A stretch of 6,606 bases of DNA from an uncultured Synechococcus sp. (GTDB taxonomy: Bacteria; Cyanobacteriota; Cyanobacteriia; PCC-6307; Cyanobiaceae). The position numbers and the translations under genes were made by a program. The notes under the pieces were generated by a model. The model did not search any database and was not told where the DNA came from. It worked only from the letters and a program-made list of their open reading frames with translations. The number at the start of each line of letters is the position of its first letter. Position 1 is the stretch's first letter. Shown here one piece after another: positions 5,997 through 6,606 of this stretch. The stretch lies in assembly GCA_937930135.1 (NCBI GenBank), contig CALGVO010000204.1, positions 1-6,606 of the forward strand, given 5' to 3'.

Positions 5997-6606
5997 ATGA
6001 AGGCCTCAAGCCAGCAGGTGATCGGTGTCGATCTGGGCGGCACCGGCATCAAACTCGCCCGGTTTGATCGTGCTGGCCAACTCTTGGCTGAACAGCACAT
6101 CGCCACCCCTCAGCCTGCGGTGCCGGGCGCCGTCTGCATGGCCCTCTGCGAGGCGATTGAAGCGCTCGATCCCGATCGCTGCGCCGCCGTGGTGGGCCTC
6201 GGTTTGCCGGGGCCCATGGATGCGGCGGCCCGGGTGGCGCGGGTGTGCATCAACCTGCCGGGTTGGCAGGAGGTGCCGTTGGCCGAATGGCTGGAGCCGC
6301 AGCTGCAGCGTCGGGTCACCCTGGCCAACGATGGCAACTGCGCCCTGGTGGGCGAGGCCTGGCAGGGGGCGGCACGCGGTTGCGGCGATGTGGTGCTGCT
6401 CACCCTCGGCACCGGCGTCGGCGGTGGGGTGATGCTGGGAGGCCGCCTGTTCACGGGCCATAACGGAGCCGCCGCCGAGCCGGGCCTGATCGGCATTGAT
6501 CCCAACGGCCCCCCGTGCAACAGCGGCAATCGCGGGTCTCTCGAGCAATACGCCAGCATCGCCGCCTTGCGCCGCCTCTGGGATGGGGAGCCGGAGGAGC
6601 TCCATC
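5997..6606 (+). CDS. ROK-family sugar kinase, glucokinase-like, N-terminal part
   Basis: The gene runs off the right edge after 203 codons; family members are usually about 300 residues. Starting at the ATG 5 bp after the tamB stop, it shows the ROK/hexokinase-type ATPase fold: the phosphate-1 loop GVDLGGTGIKLA at 10-21, a GLGLPGPMD turn at 67-75, the sugar-binding and catalytic ANDGNCALVGEAW at 110-122 (Asp112 the likely base), and the phosphate-2 loop LTLGTGVGGGVMLGG at 135-149. It probably phosphorylates glucose or a related hexose with ATP or polyphosphate in the cytosol. The usual ROK metal site, GEIGH plus CxCGxxGCxE, is altered. Here it reads AEPGL at 160-164, so His is replaced by Leu, and CNSGNRGSLEQ at 174-184, so only the first Cys remains. 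I recall similar sequences in picocyanobacterial glucokinases. No clear Shine-Dalgarno sequence precedes the ATG, so translation is probably coupled to tamB. Confidence 0.88.
   Translation, partial: MKASSQQVIGVDLGGTGIKLARFDRAGQLLAEQHIATPQPAVPGAVCMALCEAIEALDPDRCAAVVGLGLPGPMDAAARVARVCINLPGWQEVPLAEWLEPQLQRRVTLANDGNCALVGEAWQGAARGCGDVVLLTLGTGVGGGVMLGGRLFTGHNGAAAEPGLIGIDPNGPPCNSGNRGSLEQYASIAALRRLWDGEPEELH

Noticed and set aside
5578..6605. Minus-strand frames opposite the end of tamB and the ROK kinase.
   Set aside because: They oppose highly conserved motifs (DUF490 C-terminus, ROK phosphate loops) and encode no recognisable protein.
1..6606. HIP1 palindrome GCGATCGC, CRISPR repeats, tRNA genes, IS ends or prophage genes.
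   Set aside because: I looked for each and saw none; near-matches such as CCGATCGC at 1461 and GCGATCGG at 1777 miss one base of HIP1.

Overview
The window reads as GC-rich cyanobacterial chromosome, most likely a picocyanobacterium of the Synechococcus/Cyanobium type. That placement is an inference from gene content: a Ycf51-type membrane protein, a cyanobacterial-style TamB/TIC236 protein, a DUF4332 protein, and a ROK sugar kinase with the degenerate cysteine motif I associate with picocyanobacteria. The cyanobacterial HIP1 octamer (GCGATCGC) is absent, which fits marine and picocyanobacterial genomes better than Synechocystis- or Nostoc-like ones. Almost every base is coding, and I see no tRNA, rRNA, CRISPR array, insertion sequence or prophage.

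Layout: two transcription units diverge from a 65-bp intergenic region at about 1496-1560. Leftward (minus strand), in transcription order, are a Ycf51/DUF2518 two-helix membrane protein (1049-1495), a DUF4332 helix-hairpin-helix-like protein (624-1040), a 94-residue secreted protein with two cysteines (274-558), and the first 94 codons of a CocE/NonD (peptidase S15-like) alpha/beta-hydrolase (1-284), which leaves the window at base 1. Spacing is tight: 8 bp, 65 bp (with a hairpin), then an 11-bp overlap. Rightward are a very large TamB/DUF490 protein (1561-5991, 1476 residues) and, 5 bp after its stop, a ROK-family glucokinase-like gene that leaves the window at the right edge (5997-6606).

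How they might work together: TamB-type proteins span the periplasm from an inner-membrane anchor to an outer-membrane Omp85 partner. They act in outer-membrane protein assembly and probably in lipid transfer; the plastid descendant TIC236 links the outer and inner import translocons. The ROK kinase would phosphorylate glucose or a related sugar in the cytosol. It has no obvious mechanistic link to TamB, so the pairing looks like co-transcription of housekeeping genes. The leftward genes are mostly of unknown function.

I did not find a convincing undescribed multi-gene system. The points most worth checking are the lone cysteine pair in TamB, its internal module duplication and helical insert, its ambiguous start opposite ycf51, the conserved-looking small secreted protein, and the altered metal site of the ROK kinase.
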